A stretch of 64,000 nucleotides of DNA, from contig OX044365.1 of the NCBI GenBank assembly GCA_943846755.1, forward strand, positions 868,001 through 932,000, in the 5' to 3' direction. The notes beneath the pieces are model-generated. The model was not told the DNA's origin. It did not search any database and saw nothing but the letters and a program-made list of their open reading frames with translations. Every line of letters begins with the position of its first letter. Positions within the stretch are counted from its first letter, which is position 1. Origin of the DNA: UBA8752 sp002336475 (GTDB lineage Bacteria; Bacteroidota; Bacteroidia; Flavobacteriales_D; Sanyastnellaceae). Position numbers and translations under genes: made by a program. Positions 1 through 7,842 of this stretch are shown here, piece by piece.

Positions 1-217
1 AAACGCCAATGGCCTGATGGTTTTGCCATCATCTGCGGGTTTCGAGGTCAGCTGTGACGCCTGCCTTGGAAAGTCGTGGTTGCTCTTGGACGCTGCAGGC
101 AGAACCATGAACAGTGGCACCTTGGCCTCCTGGAACGCATGGAACGCCCCAAAAGGAGTCTATGTCTTGAGCCTGCCCTCCCTCGGCTTTCACAGCCGTG
201 TGGTCGTACAGAACTGA
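1..217 (+). CDS. C-terminal fragment of a T9SS-secreted protein
   Basis: The gene enters from the left edge; only about 71 codons are visible, read from base 2 to the stop at 215-217. The residues show the usual end of a type A T9SS sorting domain: a 'LLLDAAGRTMNSG' strand-turn, then 'PKGVYVLSL', then a short basic/hydrophobic end 'VVVQN'. In Bacteroidota this domain directs export through the outer membrane and is normally cleaved off. The function of the missing N-terminal part cannot be told. The next gene starts 53 bases downstream on the same strand. Confidence 0.7.
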   Translation, partial: NANGLMVLPSSAGFEVSCDACLGKSWLLLDAAGRTMNSGTLASWNAWNAPKGVYVLSLPSLGFHSRVVVQN

Positions 218-270
218 GGGGTCCTTTCCCGGGGCCTTTTGGTCCCGTAATTTGGTGCTGAGCCAGCACC

Positions 271-1569
271 ATGCCTGACCCTCCCCCTTCCCGGAACATC
301 CTAAAGCGCAGGCTTAAGGATATCGCGAGCCTTTCCCTCTCGGCAGGCTTTGCGCAGGCTGCTGCTGTTGCTGCTTTGCCATTGCTTCAGAGGTATTGCT
401 ATGACCCTGTGGCATTTGCTGACATGGCCGTGTACTCCCAACTGGTAGGGATACTTGGAGCTGTTGCAACCCTCAGAATGGACTTGGCTTTGGTCAAACA
501 GAGCAGCATTGGGCAAGCACGGGCTACATTTTCAATAGGACTTCGGTCCATGCTCGTCATGGTGTTCTTGGCTGCGGTGTTGGCCATTGGTTTGAATGCG
601 GCGGACATGGAAATGGGCACTATTCCATGGCTGTGGTGCCTGCTCCCATTGGGTGTCGCTGGGGTAGGAATGAATGGGCTGGTCACAGGATGGCTGTCCC
701 GTGAAGAACGTTTTCGCAAGCTCGCCGTGGTCCGTGCCAGCGGCAGCTTTGTTGGCGAAGTCCTCCGGTTTGCCAGCGTTTCATTGGGGAGTTTGGGACT
801 CATCGTTGGCCGCATTGCCGGGCAATGGTATTCCGCCATCTGGGGCTTTCGTGCCTTGTACAACAGCTTGCGCAATGCCCCAAAGAGCACCCGTTTATCT
901 CGGAGCGAAGCATGGAGGGACAACCGCGCCTATGCCATTTTTACGACGCCAGCGAACGTCCTTGCCATGGCTGCCAATGGGCTCTTCATTTTGTACCTCT
1001 TCGAGTTTGGTTCGGGCAACATCGTCGGAGCTGTTGGTGCAGGCATGGCCTATCTCACAGTAGCCGCGGGATTGGTCATCCGAAGTGTCAGCGACGTCTT
1101 TTTCAAACACCTAGATGACGTCCCTCCCAAAGCGCTGCTGCGCCACTATGGCGGCTGGATCGCCACCCTGATGTTGCTCGCAACAGCTGGCATCTCCGTG
1201 CTCTGGGCGATTCCCGAATCTTGGGTGACCTTTTTATTGGGTGATGCCTGGAAGGACATGTTGCCTGTCATGCGCATCATGGCACCTTGGATGGTTCCTT
1301 GGATTGCAGGTTCTGCGCTGTCTGGCATTTTCCCACACCTTGGGAGACAATCCTGGGCTTTGGTATTGGACACCTTGCACCTTGCGATGGTGGGAGGTCT
1401 AATTTGGGCCGCTAATGCTTCGAGAACATCGGAAGCGCTGAGCGACCCTGAAGTCCTTGTGCTGTTGCACGACTACACCCTGGTTCAGGCTGCTTTCTAC
1501 ACGGTGGCCATCGGCGTGGCCTTCGCTGCCATTGCCTTTAGAAAGCACTCCCCGGCTAAGGTTCAGTGA
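271..1569 (+). CDS. Wzx-like polysaccharide flippase (MOP superfamily)
   Basis: A 432-residue, strongly hydrophobic protein with about 12 predicted membrane segments spread over its whole length. It begins with a short basic cytoplasmic stretch (RNILKRRLKD) followed by a first helix around residues 18-35, the typical start of oligosaccharide flippases of the Wzx/polysaccharide_synt family. Such proteins move lipid-linked sugar units across the inner membrane for O-antigen, capsule or exopolysaccharide. No glycosyltransferases are visible next to it, so its polymer is unknown. The stop codon overlaps the tail of the convergent minus-strand gene by 7 bases. Family assignment rests on hydrophobicity and N-terminal pattern, so a related MATE-like exporter is possible. 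Confidence 0.75.
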   Translation: MPDPPPSRNILKRRLKDIASLSLSAGFAQAAAVAALPLLQRYCYDPVAFADMAVYSQLVGILGAVATLRMDLALVKQSSIGQARATFSIGLRSMLVMVFLAAVLAIGLNAADMEMGTIPWLWCLLPLGVAGVGMNGLVTGWLSREERFRKLAVVRASGSFVGEVLRFASVSLGSLGLIVGRIAGQWYSAIWGFRALYNSLRNAPKSTRLSRSEAWRDNRAYAIFTTPANVLAMAANGLFILYLFEFGSGNIVGAVGAGMAYLTVAAGLVIRSVSDVFFKHLDDVPPKALLRHYGGWIATLMLLATAGISVLWAIPESWVTFLLGDAWKDMLPVMRIMAPWMVPWIAGSALSGIFPHLGRQSWALVLDTLHLAMVGGLIWAANASRTSEALSDPEVLVLLHDYTLVQAAFYTVAIGVAFAAIAFRKHSPAKVQ

Positions 1570-2087
1570 TGGTGCAGGTAATGGCCTGCCAGATTTAATC
1601 TTTGCTCTGCTGCAGGAAGCACCTCAATCTGCAGGTATTCGTGGTGGTGCTCTTCTGCAGCCTCATCAGAACCTCCCTTGTGCGCATCATCATGGTCGTG
1701 GTGATGTCCGTGTTCGGCGTTATCGCTGTGGTCCCGAGCATGCTCTTCGAAGTAAATCTCGCACCGCAATTCCTGCAAATGGAGGTTCCCATCGAGGTAG
1801 TACTCCATGCGCAAAACGCCTTTCTGGCGCTCATCCGTGCGGAGGATGACATAACTGCCTGCGGTCCATTCCTCATCGGACATGAATGCAAAACGCCCAT
1901 CGTCATACATCCTCAGACGGCGACCCTCTCCTTTCGCAGTTGAAATCACCCATTGTCCAGACAGCTGTTCTACAAAGGGCGCACCATGATCTGGATGCGT
2001 TCCAAACGCGCCTTCTGAATCCAATACTGCTCCATTCATCACGAAAAAAAGCGGCCACAACACGGCATTCAAACTGCATCCAATCAT
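1563..2087 (-). CDS. Secreted His-rich hypothetical protein
   Basis: A 174-residue protein with a hydrophobic N-terminal segment (residues 5-20) that could be a signal peptide. The middle (about 40-110) looks like a small beta-rich domain (GQWVIST, MYDDGRFAFM, GVLRMEYYLDG). It is followed by an acidic, histidine-rich stretch (HGHHHDHDDAH, EEHHHE) and a C-terminal LHHH. Such clusters usually bind transition metals, so a periplasmic zinc or copper buffering role is a reasonable guess but not shown. The sequence directly upstream of the ATG is TAATTTAG-CCAC-ATG, a near match to the Bacteroidota -7 box, which would give a nearly leaderless transcript. I do not recognise a named family. Confidence 0.7.
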   Translation of the reverse strand: MIGCSLNAVLWPLFFVMNGAVLDSEGAFGTHPDHGAPFVEQLSGQWVISTAKGEGRRLRMYDDGRFAFMSDEEWTAGSYVILRTDERQKGVLRMEYYLDGNLHLQELRCEIYFEEHARDHSDNAEHGHHHDHDDAHKGGSDEAAEEHHHEYLQIEVLPAAEQRLNLAGHYLHHH

Positions 2088-2164
2088 GTGGCTAAATTAC
2101 GTCAGCGTCCATTCGTAAATTGGGCAGTTCCCAAGGCACTGGTTGCCTCAACTGAGACGAAACG

Positions 2165-4528
2165 ATGACCACACTTCAGTCCTGCTTCAGATTCGCTGCT
2201 GCTCTGTCTGTTGCGCTCCTTGCAACCTTGCCAGGACAAGCTCAATTAGAGGGCAATACCAACGACAATCCGTTCCGACAACTCTACGATGTGTTGCCTA
2301 CACCCAACACCGTACGGACTGCGAGCGGTGCCCCTGGGCATGCTTATTGGCAGCAACAAGTGGACTATGTGATGGACATCCGCCTCAATGACGGAACGCA
2401 ACGCATCGACGGCAAAGAGACCATCACCTACATCAACAACTCCCCCGACGAGCTCCGATACCTCTGGCTTCAACTGGACCAAAACATGCGGGACTTGGAC
2501 AGCGACAGCCACATGATCAAGGAAGGCTTCATGGAAGACCGCATGACCTTTGACCGTGTCGCAGGCCTAGAGCCTGACTTCGATGGTGGATTTAAAATCG
2601 AAGCTGTAAAAGATGGTTCAGGACGTGAACTCGCCCACACCATCAACCAAACCATGATGCGTGTGGACCTCCCCAAGCCCTTGGCTCCCGGTGGGAAGTT
2701 CACCTTTCAAGTAGACTGGTGGTACAACATCAATGACCGCCTGGCCATTGGAGGTCGAAGCGGTTACGAGTATTTCGAAGAAGAAGACAACTACCTCTAC
2801 ACCATCGCCCAGTTTTTCCCCCGCCTTTGCGCTTACTACGACCGCATGGGCTGGCAAAACAAGCAGTTTTTAGGGTCGGGTGAGTTCACCCTCGAGTTTG
2901 GCGATTACGATGTCAGCATCACAGTACCCAGCGATCACATTGTAGGGTCAACGGGAGTGCTCCAGAACCCCAAAGAGGTATTGACGGCCACCCAACGGGC
3001 ACGGTACGAAGAGGCAAAGACAGCTGACAAACCGGTATTGATTGTCACAGAAGAGGAGGCCAGAGAAAACGAGAAGACCAAAGAAAAAGGGCTCAAGACA
3101 TGGCGCTACAAGGCCGAGAATGTCCGCGACTTTGCGTTTGCTTCCAGCCGAAAGTTCATTTGGGATGCCATGGCTGTGCCGTTGAAGAACAGCACCCCGC
3201 TCGCAATGAGCTATTACCCCAAAGAGGGCAATCCCCTGTGGGAGCAGTACAGCACTGAAGCTGTGGCACAAACGCTGATCACCTATTCTGAATTTGCCTG
3301 CGAATACCCTTATCCGGTAGCCATCAGCGTCCATACAAAGTGGATTGGCATGGAGTACCCCATGATTTGCTTCAACGGAGGAAGGCCTGAGCCCGATGGC
3401 ACCTACAGTGCACGGACCAAGCACGGTATGATTTCGGTGATCATCCACGAGGTGGGACACAATTTCTACCCGATGATCATCAACTCTGATGAACGTCAAT
3501 GGACCTGGATGGACGAGGGCCTCAACACCTTTGTTCAGTACCTCGCAGAAAAGGAATTCGACCGCAACTACCCCACGCGCCGAGGACCTGCCCGCAAAAT
3601 CACCAACTACATGGGCGGGGATCCAAAACGGATTTCTCCCATCATGACCAACTCCGAGAGCATCTTCCAGTTTGGCCCGAACGCTTACGGAAAGCCGGCT
3701 ACCGCACTGAACATCTTGCGCGAGACGGTCATGGGTCGCGAGCTCTTCGATTATGCCTTCAAAGAATACGGTCGCCGTTGGGCCTTTAAGCGCCCGACGC
3801 CTGCTGATTTGTTCCGGACCATGGAAGACGCATCAAGTGTGGACCTTGATTGGTTCTGGCGCGGCTGGTTCTACACCAACGACCATGTCGACATGTCCCT
3901 CAAAGACATCCAATGGTATCAGATCTCCTCTGGGGATCCTGACGTTGAAAAGGCCCTTGCCAAGGCCGAGAAGGACGCACAGCCTGCGGATATCTCCTTG
4001 ATTCGCGACGAGACTTACATTGCCGAAAGCCGGCTCGAAGCCCGTCCTGAGCTCAACGACCATTACACGACGGTTGATCCGTACGAGGTGATGGAAATCG
4101 AACGCGAGGAATACAAAGACTATGTGGCCCAGTTGGATGAGGACGAGCTCAAATTGTTGTCCTCTGGAAAGCACTTCTACCAGTTGACCTTTGAGAACCT
4201 TGGAGGCTTGGTCATGCCTGTGATTGTGGGCTTTACCTACGAAGACGGGACAACCGATGTCCGGCGCGTTCCCGTGGAGATTTGGCGCAAGGGCGGCAAG
4301 GAAGTCACCAAGGTTTTTGTGACGCCACAAGAAGCGGTTTCAATCACACTCGACCCCTACCTCGAAACGGCCGATACAGACTTGACCAACAATGCTTGGC
4401 CCCGCAACGTGCGCCCTCAGCGCATCGACTTGTACAACGACGCCACCCGAGGATTTGGGCGCGGTTCAAGCAACCCCATGCAGCGCGTGCGGGAGAACCA
4501 GGATTACATCGAGTCCCTCGAAGACTGA
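2165..4528 (+). CDS. M1 family zinc metallopeptidase, secreted
   Basis: A 787-residue protein starting with a clear signal peptide (hydrophobic core at residues 10-22, cleavage after GQAQ). The gluzincin signature is present: HEVGH at residues 428-432 and the third zinc ligand Glu451 in WMDEG, at the M1 spacing. Upstream, IGMEYPM takes the place of the aminopeptidase GAMEN exopeptidase motif. M1 enzymes cleave N-terminal residues from peptides; this one should act in the periplasm or outside, in protein or peptide scavenging. The C-terminal third (about 600-787) is not obviously catalytic, and there is no T9SS tail (it ends YIESLED). A possible bidirectional hairpin separates it from the convergent gene. 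Confidence 0.9.
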   Translation: MTTLQSCFRFAAALSVALLATLPGQAQLEGNTNDNPFRQLYDVLPTPNTVRTASGAPGHAYWQQQVDYVMDIRLNDGTQRIDGKETITYINNSPDELRYLWLQLDQNMRDLDSDSHMIKEGFMEDRMTFDRVAGLEPDFDGGFKIEAVKDGSGRELAHTINQTMMRVDLPKPLAPGGKFTFQVDWWYNINDRLAIGGRSGYEYFEEEDNYLYTIAQFFPRLCAYYDRMGWQNKQFLGSGEFTLEFGDYDVSITVPSDHIVGSTGVLQNPKEVLTATQRARYEEAKTADKPVLIVTEEEARENEKTKEKGLKTWRYKAENVRDFAFASSRKFIWDAMAVPLKNSTPLAMSYYPKEGNPLWEQYSTEAVAQTLITYSEFACEYPYPVAISVHTKWIGMEYPMICFNGGRPEPDGTYSARTKHGMISVIIHEVGHNFYPMIINSDERQWTWMDEGLNTFVQYLAEKEFDRNYPTRRGPARKITNYMGGDPKRISPIMTNSESIFQFGPNAYGKPATALNILRETVMGRELFDYAFKEYGRRWAFKRPTPADLFRTMEDASSVDLDWFWRGWFYTNDHVDMSLKDIQWYQISSGDPDVEKALAKAEKDAQPADISLIRDETYIAESRLEARPELNDHYTTVDPYEVMEIEREEYKDYVAQLDEDELKLLSSGKHFYQLTFENLGGLVMPVIVGFTYEDGTTDVRRVPVEIWRKGGKEVTKVFVTPQEAVSITLDPYLETADTDLTNNAWPRNVRPQRIDLYNDATRGFGRGSSNPMQRVRENQDYIESLED

Positions 4529-4537
4529 TCGCCGCAC

Positions 4538-4561
4538 GTCCTTGCCTTGAAAAGCGAGGAC
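4538..4561. terminator. Possible bidirectional terminator hairpin
   Basis: GTCCTTGC and GCGAGGAC can pair (one G-U) around an 8-base AT-rich loop, in the 34-base gap between two convergent genes. No long T tract follows on either side, so termination is only suggested by position. Confidence 0.35.
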
Positions 4562-4562
4562 T

Positions 4563-5495
4563 TCAGTTGACGATCAAGGGCTTCCGAGCGGTTTCACCCG
4601 CAGCAGTGACGTGTACCGTATACCTGCCGGGCAATAAACCCTGCAAAGACACTGTGCATGAGCCTGTGGCCATCCCTGACCGCACCGAGCGTCCCAAGGC
4701 ATCGAAAATGCGCCAAGTGCCCGGTTGAGCCAGTCCCGAAATGCGCACTTCATGGTGGGCGGGATTTGGCGTGAGCTGCAACGCCATGCCAAACTGCTCC
4801 TCAACGCCGGTAACCAGGGACAGGGTGTCAATGTCGCTCAAGTCCAAGACGTATTCCTCACCGATTTGGCGAACGGCACCGTAGATGCGGTACACGTCTC
4901 CTGGCGTTGGGCCATCCCCGTCCTCATTCATTCCTGGGTCGTCTGTATCCAATCCATAGACGGTCAACGTTCCAGTGGCATCTGAGACCGTCCATACATC
5001 GCCGTCGGGGGCGGACACGACGGTTACGGGGTCCAGTCGGGCGCGGGTCCCTTCTAAACTTTCGTCCATCATTTCCTCAACCGTAACGCCCGTCCCCGCT
5101 GGGGTGGCATTCCAAAAATCGTTGAAGACGTAATCCGTGATCTGCATCATCTGGGTGTTCCCATCTGTTTCGACGATGGTCCCTGTCAATTGCAGTACAT
5201 CTCCTACTTCGGGCTGACGGGGCTCGCTCCACCAAGGAGGATTGGCCTCGATGATCACGTTAGGTCCGACACACATCAGGCCATTCCACGGCCCGTAATC
5301 ATCTTGGATGTACCAAACGTCACCGAAATAAACCGTCACCTTGCCAGAGACGGTCACTTCTTGCCCATCATAAGGACTGACATCAGATTCACCTTGAATT
5401 TCTGCGCAAGTCAAGGTCTGCGATTTTCCAGTCGCACACAACAGGAACAACACTGCGAAACAAGCGATCTGAGATGGGATACGGGCTGCATTCAT
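4563..5495 (-). CDS. Secreted OB-fold-like protein with T9SS sorting domain
   Basis: About 310 residues. The ATG at 5495 gives a good signal peptide ending near GKSQ; an upstream start at 5513 would add six residues. The body holds two beta-rich segments of OB-fold character (VTVSGKVTVYFGDVWYIQDD and GDVLQLTGTIVE; later WTVSDATGTLTVYG and DVYRIYGAVRQIGEEY), the layout seen in secreted nucleic-acid-binding or endonuclease-associated OB modules, without a nuclease domain here. The last ~80 residues are a type A T9SS sorting domain (LTPNPAHHEVRISG, IFDALGRSVRSG, LLPGRYTVHV, KPLIVN). The ligand is unknown. The region just before the ATG (AAATTAAGCCACATG) resembles that of the gene at 2087. Confidence 0.75.
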   Translation of the reverse strand: MNAARIPSQIACFAVLFLLCATGKSQTLTCAEIQGESDVSPYDGQEVTVSGKVTVYFGDVWYIQDDYGPWNGLMCVGPNVIIEANPPWWSEPRQPEVGDVLQLTGTIVETDGNTQMMQITDYVFNDFWNATPAGTGVTVEEMMDESLEGTRARLDPVTVVSAPDGDVWTVSDATGTLTVYGLDTDDPGMNEDGDGPTPGDVYRIYGAVRQIGEEYVLDLSDIDTLSLVTGVEEQFGMALQLTPNPAHHEVRISGLAQPGTWRIFDALGRSVRSGMATGSCTVSLQGLLPGRYTVHVTAAGETARKPLIVN

Positions 5496-5548
5496 GTGGC
5501 TTAATTTAATCAAAGACCCCGAATGCGAAACCGTGCTACCTTGCTGTT

Positions 5549-6967
5549 ATGAGAACTGTTCTAGCTGTTTTATCCGGTCTCTTTCTCTCCGTTAATCTAC
5601 AGGCTCAAGACTCCATCAATTGGGGCGATGCTTTAACGGTTGCCCCTTCTGAATATGGCTACACCAATCTTCGAATGGTGCTCGACACCGAAGGGAATCC
5701 CGTGATACTTCATGGCAAAAGCGGTTCAAGTGGCGGCCTGTACTGTACCCGATGGACGGGGACAGGATTCGGGACTCCCGTGGCCGTAACAAACGAAACA
5801 GGTCTGTTCATCAACGACGCAGAAGGGCCCCGCATGGCGGTTTCTGCCAACCGCATCGCGGTTTCCTACCAACTGTCGGGGCAATGGGATGACGGCGGAA
5901 GAGTGGTGATTTCAGAAGATGGTGGCGCCACTTGGGGCGACCCCGTTGCCATTGCACCGGGAGCAACAGTCGATCACTTCATGCCCGTCCCGGCGTTTGA
6001 CGAGAATCAGCAGCCCTGGGTTACCGTGAAATGGGGCTCCACACCTGTTTTGGAAGGCGCCCAGTTTTGGGACACCGCAAACGCCGCCTTTTTCCCTCCA
6101 GTAAATGCGGGCGAAGCCATGGATGGAGAGGCCGTATGCGAGTGTTGTGCTTCGACGCCTTTTAGCCATGAAGGCCGGAACTATGACGTGGTGAGAAACA
6201 ACAACAACAACATCCGCGATTTTTGGCTGATGCGGACCGACGAATCTGGCGGATGGAGTGAAGCCCTGGACATCGACCCCACAGATTGGAACATCAATTC
6301 ATGCCCCGCATCAGAGGCAGAAACTTGCATCCTTGGTGATGGCAGCCTTATGGCCGTGTTCATGTCCGCTGGTGAAGGCGGCAGCAGGGTCTATTGGTCC
6401 ACTGCTGACCTCGAAGGCTGGGCCCTAACGGGGTCAGACCGCATCGAACCTGGAACCAACCATGTCGAAAACAACCCCACCGTCGATGCCGACCAAGACC
6501 ACAGTGTTGTGGCCTGGGAAAAAAACCAAGGAGGGTATGACGTGGTGGTCGCCACCGGGAGCAATTCTTCGTCAGCGCCCAGCGAATGGTTGGCCTCCTC
6601 CAATGCTGTCACCGAGGACTTGTCAGGGCACAGCCGCCGGCCAGTAGTGAGGGTCAATGGAAATACAGTCCACCTGGTGTACCAGCGCCCTTCAGAAGGA
6701 ACCGCGCACTACCTCCAAGGCACCATAGTGGCCGGCACCAACACCGTACTCCAGATGGAGACTGCACCACTGGAAATAGTCCCAACCTCCGAAGGGTGGT
6801 GGGTATCTGAAGCCAATGGTTTCACCTGGAACGTACACGACCTTGGAGGGAGGCTGGTGGCATCTGGACTCAGCCCAGACGGCCACATTCCATTTTCCGG
6901 AAAAGGCATTTACATCGTGAGCGTGGCCCACAACAACCTGGTCCGCAAAGTCAAGTTGGCCCGCTGA
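5549..6967 (+). CDS. Sialidase-like (BNR/Asp-box) T9SS cargo protein
   Basis: A 472-residue secreted protein with a signal peptide ending LQAQ (residue 20). An Asp-box, SEDGGATWGDP, sits near residue 118, and the spacing of tryptophan- and glycine-rich strands fits a six-bladed sialidase-like propeller. A CECC motif near residue 196 and a stretch of asparagines (VVRNNNNNIRDFW) follow. The catalytic residues of true sialidases are not evident, so it may only bind sugars. The C-terminal ~70 residues (ANGFTWNVHDLGGRLVASG, GKGIYIVSV, LVRKVKLAR) are a T9SS type A sorting domain. It is divergent from the OB-fold gene, 53 bases apart. Confidence 0.75.
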   Translation: MRTVLAVLSGLFLSVNLQAQDSINWGDALTVAPSEYGYTNLRMVLDTEGNPVILHGKSGSSGGLYCTRWTGTGFGTPVAVTNETGLFINDAEGPRMAVSANRIAVSYQLSGQWDDGGRVVISEDGGATWGDPVAIAPGATVDHFMPVPAFDENQQPWVTVKWGSTPVLEGAQFWDTANAAFFPPVNAGEAMDGEAVCECCASTPFSHEGRNYDVVRNNNNNIRDFWLMRTDESGGWSEALDIDPTDWNINSCPASEAETCILGDGSLMAVFMSAGEGGSRVYWSTADLEGWALTGSDRIEPGTNHVENNPTVDADQDHSVVAWEKNQGGYDVVVATGSNSSSAPSEWLASSNAVTEDLSGHSRRPVVRVNGNTVHLVYQRPSEGTAHYLQGTIVAGTNTVLQMETAPLEIVPTSEGWWVSEANGFTWNVHDLGGRLVASGLSPDGHIPFSGKGIYIVSVAHNNLVRKVKLAR

Positions 6968-7021
6968 ATTCAAGGTCTGGGCCTAAGGTCCGACCGCACC
7001 ACGACGTACAGATGGCGTTGC

Positions 7022-7663
7022 TCAATCGAGCCAAGCCACCTCGCCTGTAGCCACGTCATAAACGCCACCGACAATCGCGATTTTGCCTTCGGCCTCTAAC
7101 CCCGCTAGAATGCTGCTGTCGCTGCGCAATGCCGCCATGGTCTTGCGCACGTTGACTTGAGAACAACGGTCCAAATTATCGGCTGAATCCTCAGCCCCCA
7201 CTTCGGACTTGGTGGCATCAACTGCGGGCTGGATGCGCCCAAGTAAGCCGGTCAAGTGGCCGTCTTCCAGACCAGCCCAGGCCCCTTTGACTGCGCCACA
7301 ACGGGTATGCCCCAAGACAAGAATGGCCTTGCTTCCCGCATACTTGGTGGCATACTCTAAGCTTGCCGTCAAATCTGGTGAAGCCACATTGCCTGCAACG
7401 CGCGCGACAAAAAGGTCACCGGATGCCGCATCAAAAATCTGCTCCACCGGTGCACGGCTGTCGATACATGAAAGCACAGCAGCATAAGGATACTGACCTC
7501 CCGCGGCATCGCTGAGCAAAGCCGTTCTGTTTCGGGTTGAAGTCTCTCCTGAGGTGGACCTGCGCACCCCGTCTTTGAGAAGCTCAACAGCTTCAGCGGG
7601 GGTCATGGCCTGTTGCAATTCGGCACCGAGGGCACCATCGAGGGATAGGTATCGGTCGATCAT
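7022..7663 (-). CDS. Beta-class carbonic anhydrase
   Basis: A 213-residue enzyme, normal size for the family, converting CO2 and water to bicarbonate. From the ATG at 7663 the zinc ligands are Cys66 (SCIDSR, with the catalytic Asp68-Arg70 dyad) and His119-x2-Cys122 (GHTRCGAVKGA). An in-frame start at 7723 would add 20 residues without family character, and the chosen start fits a usual helical N-terminus (MIDRYLSLDG). No signal peptide, so probably cytoplasmic. It is transcribed away from the nitric oxide synthase gene, and the 179-base gap between them contains paired palindromes. In a proteorhodopsin-bearing bacterium such enzymes may support anaplerotic CO2 fixation (inference). Confidence 0.93.
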   Translation of the reverse strand: MIDRYLSLDGALGAELQQAMTPAEAVELLKDGVRRSTSGETSTRNRTALLSDAAGGQYPYAAVLSCIDSRAPVEQIFDAASGDLFVARVAGNVASPDLTASLEYATKYAGSKAILVLGHTRCGAVKGAWAGLEDGHLTGLLGRIQPAVDATKSEVGAEDSADNLDRCSQVNVRKTMAALRSDSSILAGLEAEGKIAIVGGVYDVATGEVAWLD

Positions 7664-7739
7664 GCCGCAAAAATCTATACCCGCGCCCATTGATTTCAAA
7701 CCCGGGGCATGAATTCTTCCCAAGAAATGTCACCAATCC

Positions 7740-7775
7740 ATGACAAAAGTCATACCCCGGAATGACTGGGGTCAT
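7740..7775. promoter_or_regulatory. Paired ATGAC-N4-GTCAT palindromes (candidate operators)
   Basis: Two perfect inverted repeats with identical 5-base arms occur at 7740-7753 (spacer AAAA) and 7762-7775 (spacer TGGG). Their centres are 22 bp apart, about two helical turns, so dimers would sit on the same DNA face. They lie between the divergent carbonic anhydrase (7663) and NOS (7843) starts. Arm length and 4-base spacer match the geometry of Crp/Fnr-family sites (FNR: TTGAT-N4-ATCAA). The regulator is not in the window; control of NOS is inferred. Confidence 0.55.
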
Positions 7776-7842
7776 GCCACCCGCGTTGATTCTGTCCACC
7801 TTGGGTGAACCTCTTGCCCTGCCCACCTTTTATTCTATCAGT

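Noticed and set aside
7714..7726. Extra inverted repeat TTCTT-CCC-AAGAA near the NOS promoter
   Set aside because: Short arms and no second copy; likely chance, unlike the paired ATGAC-N4-GTCAT sites.
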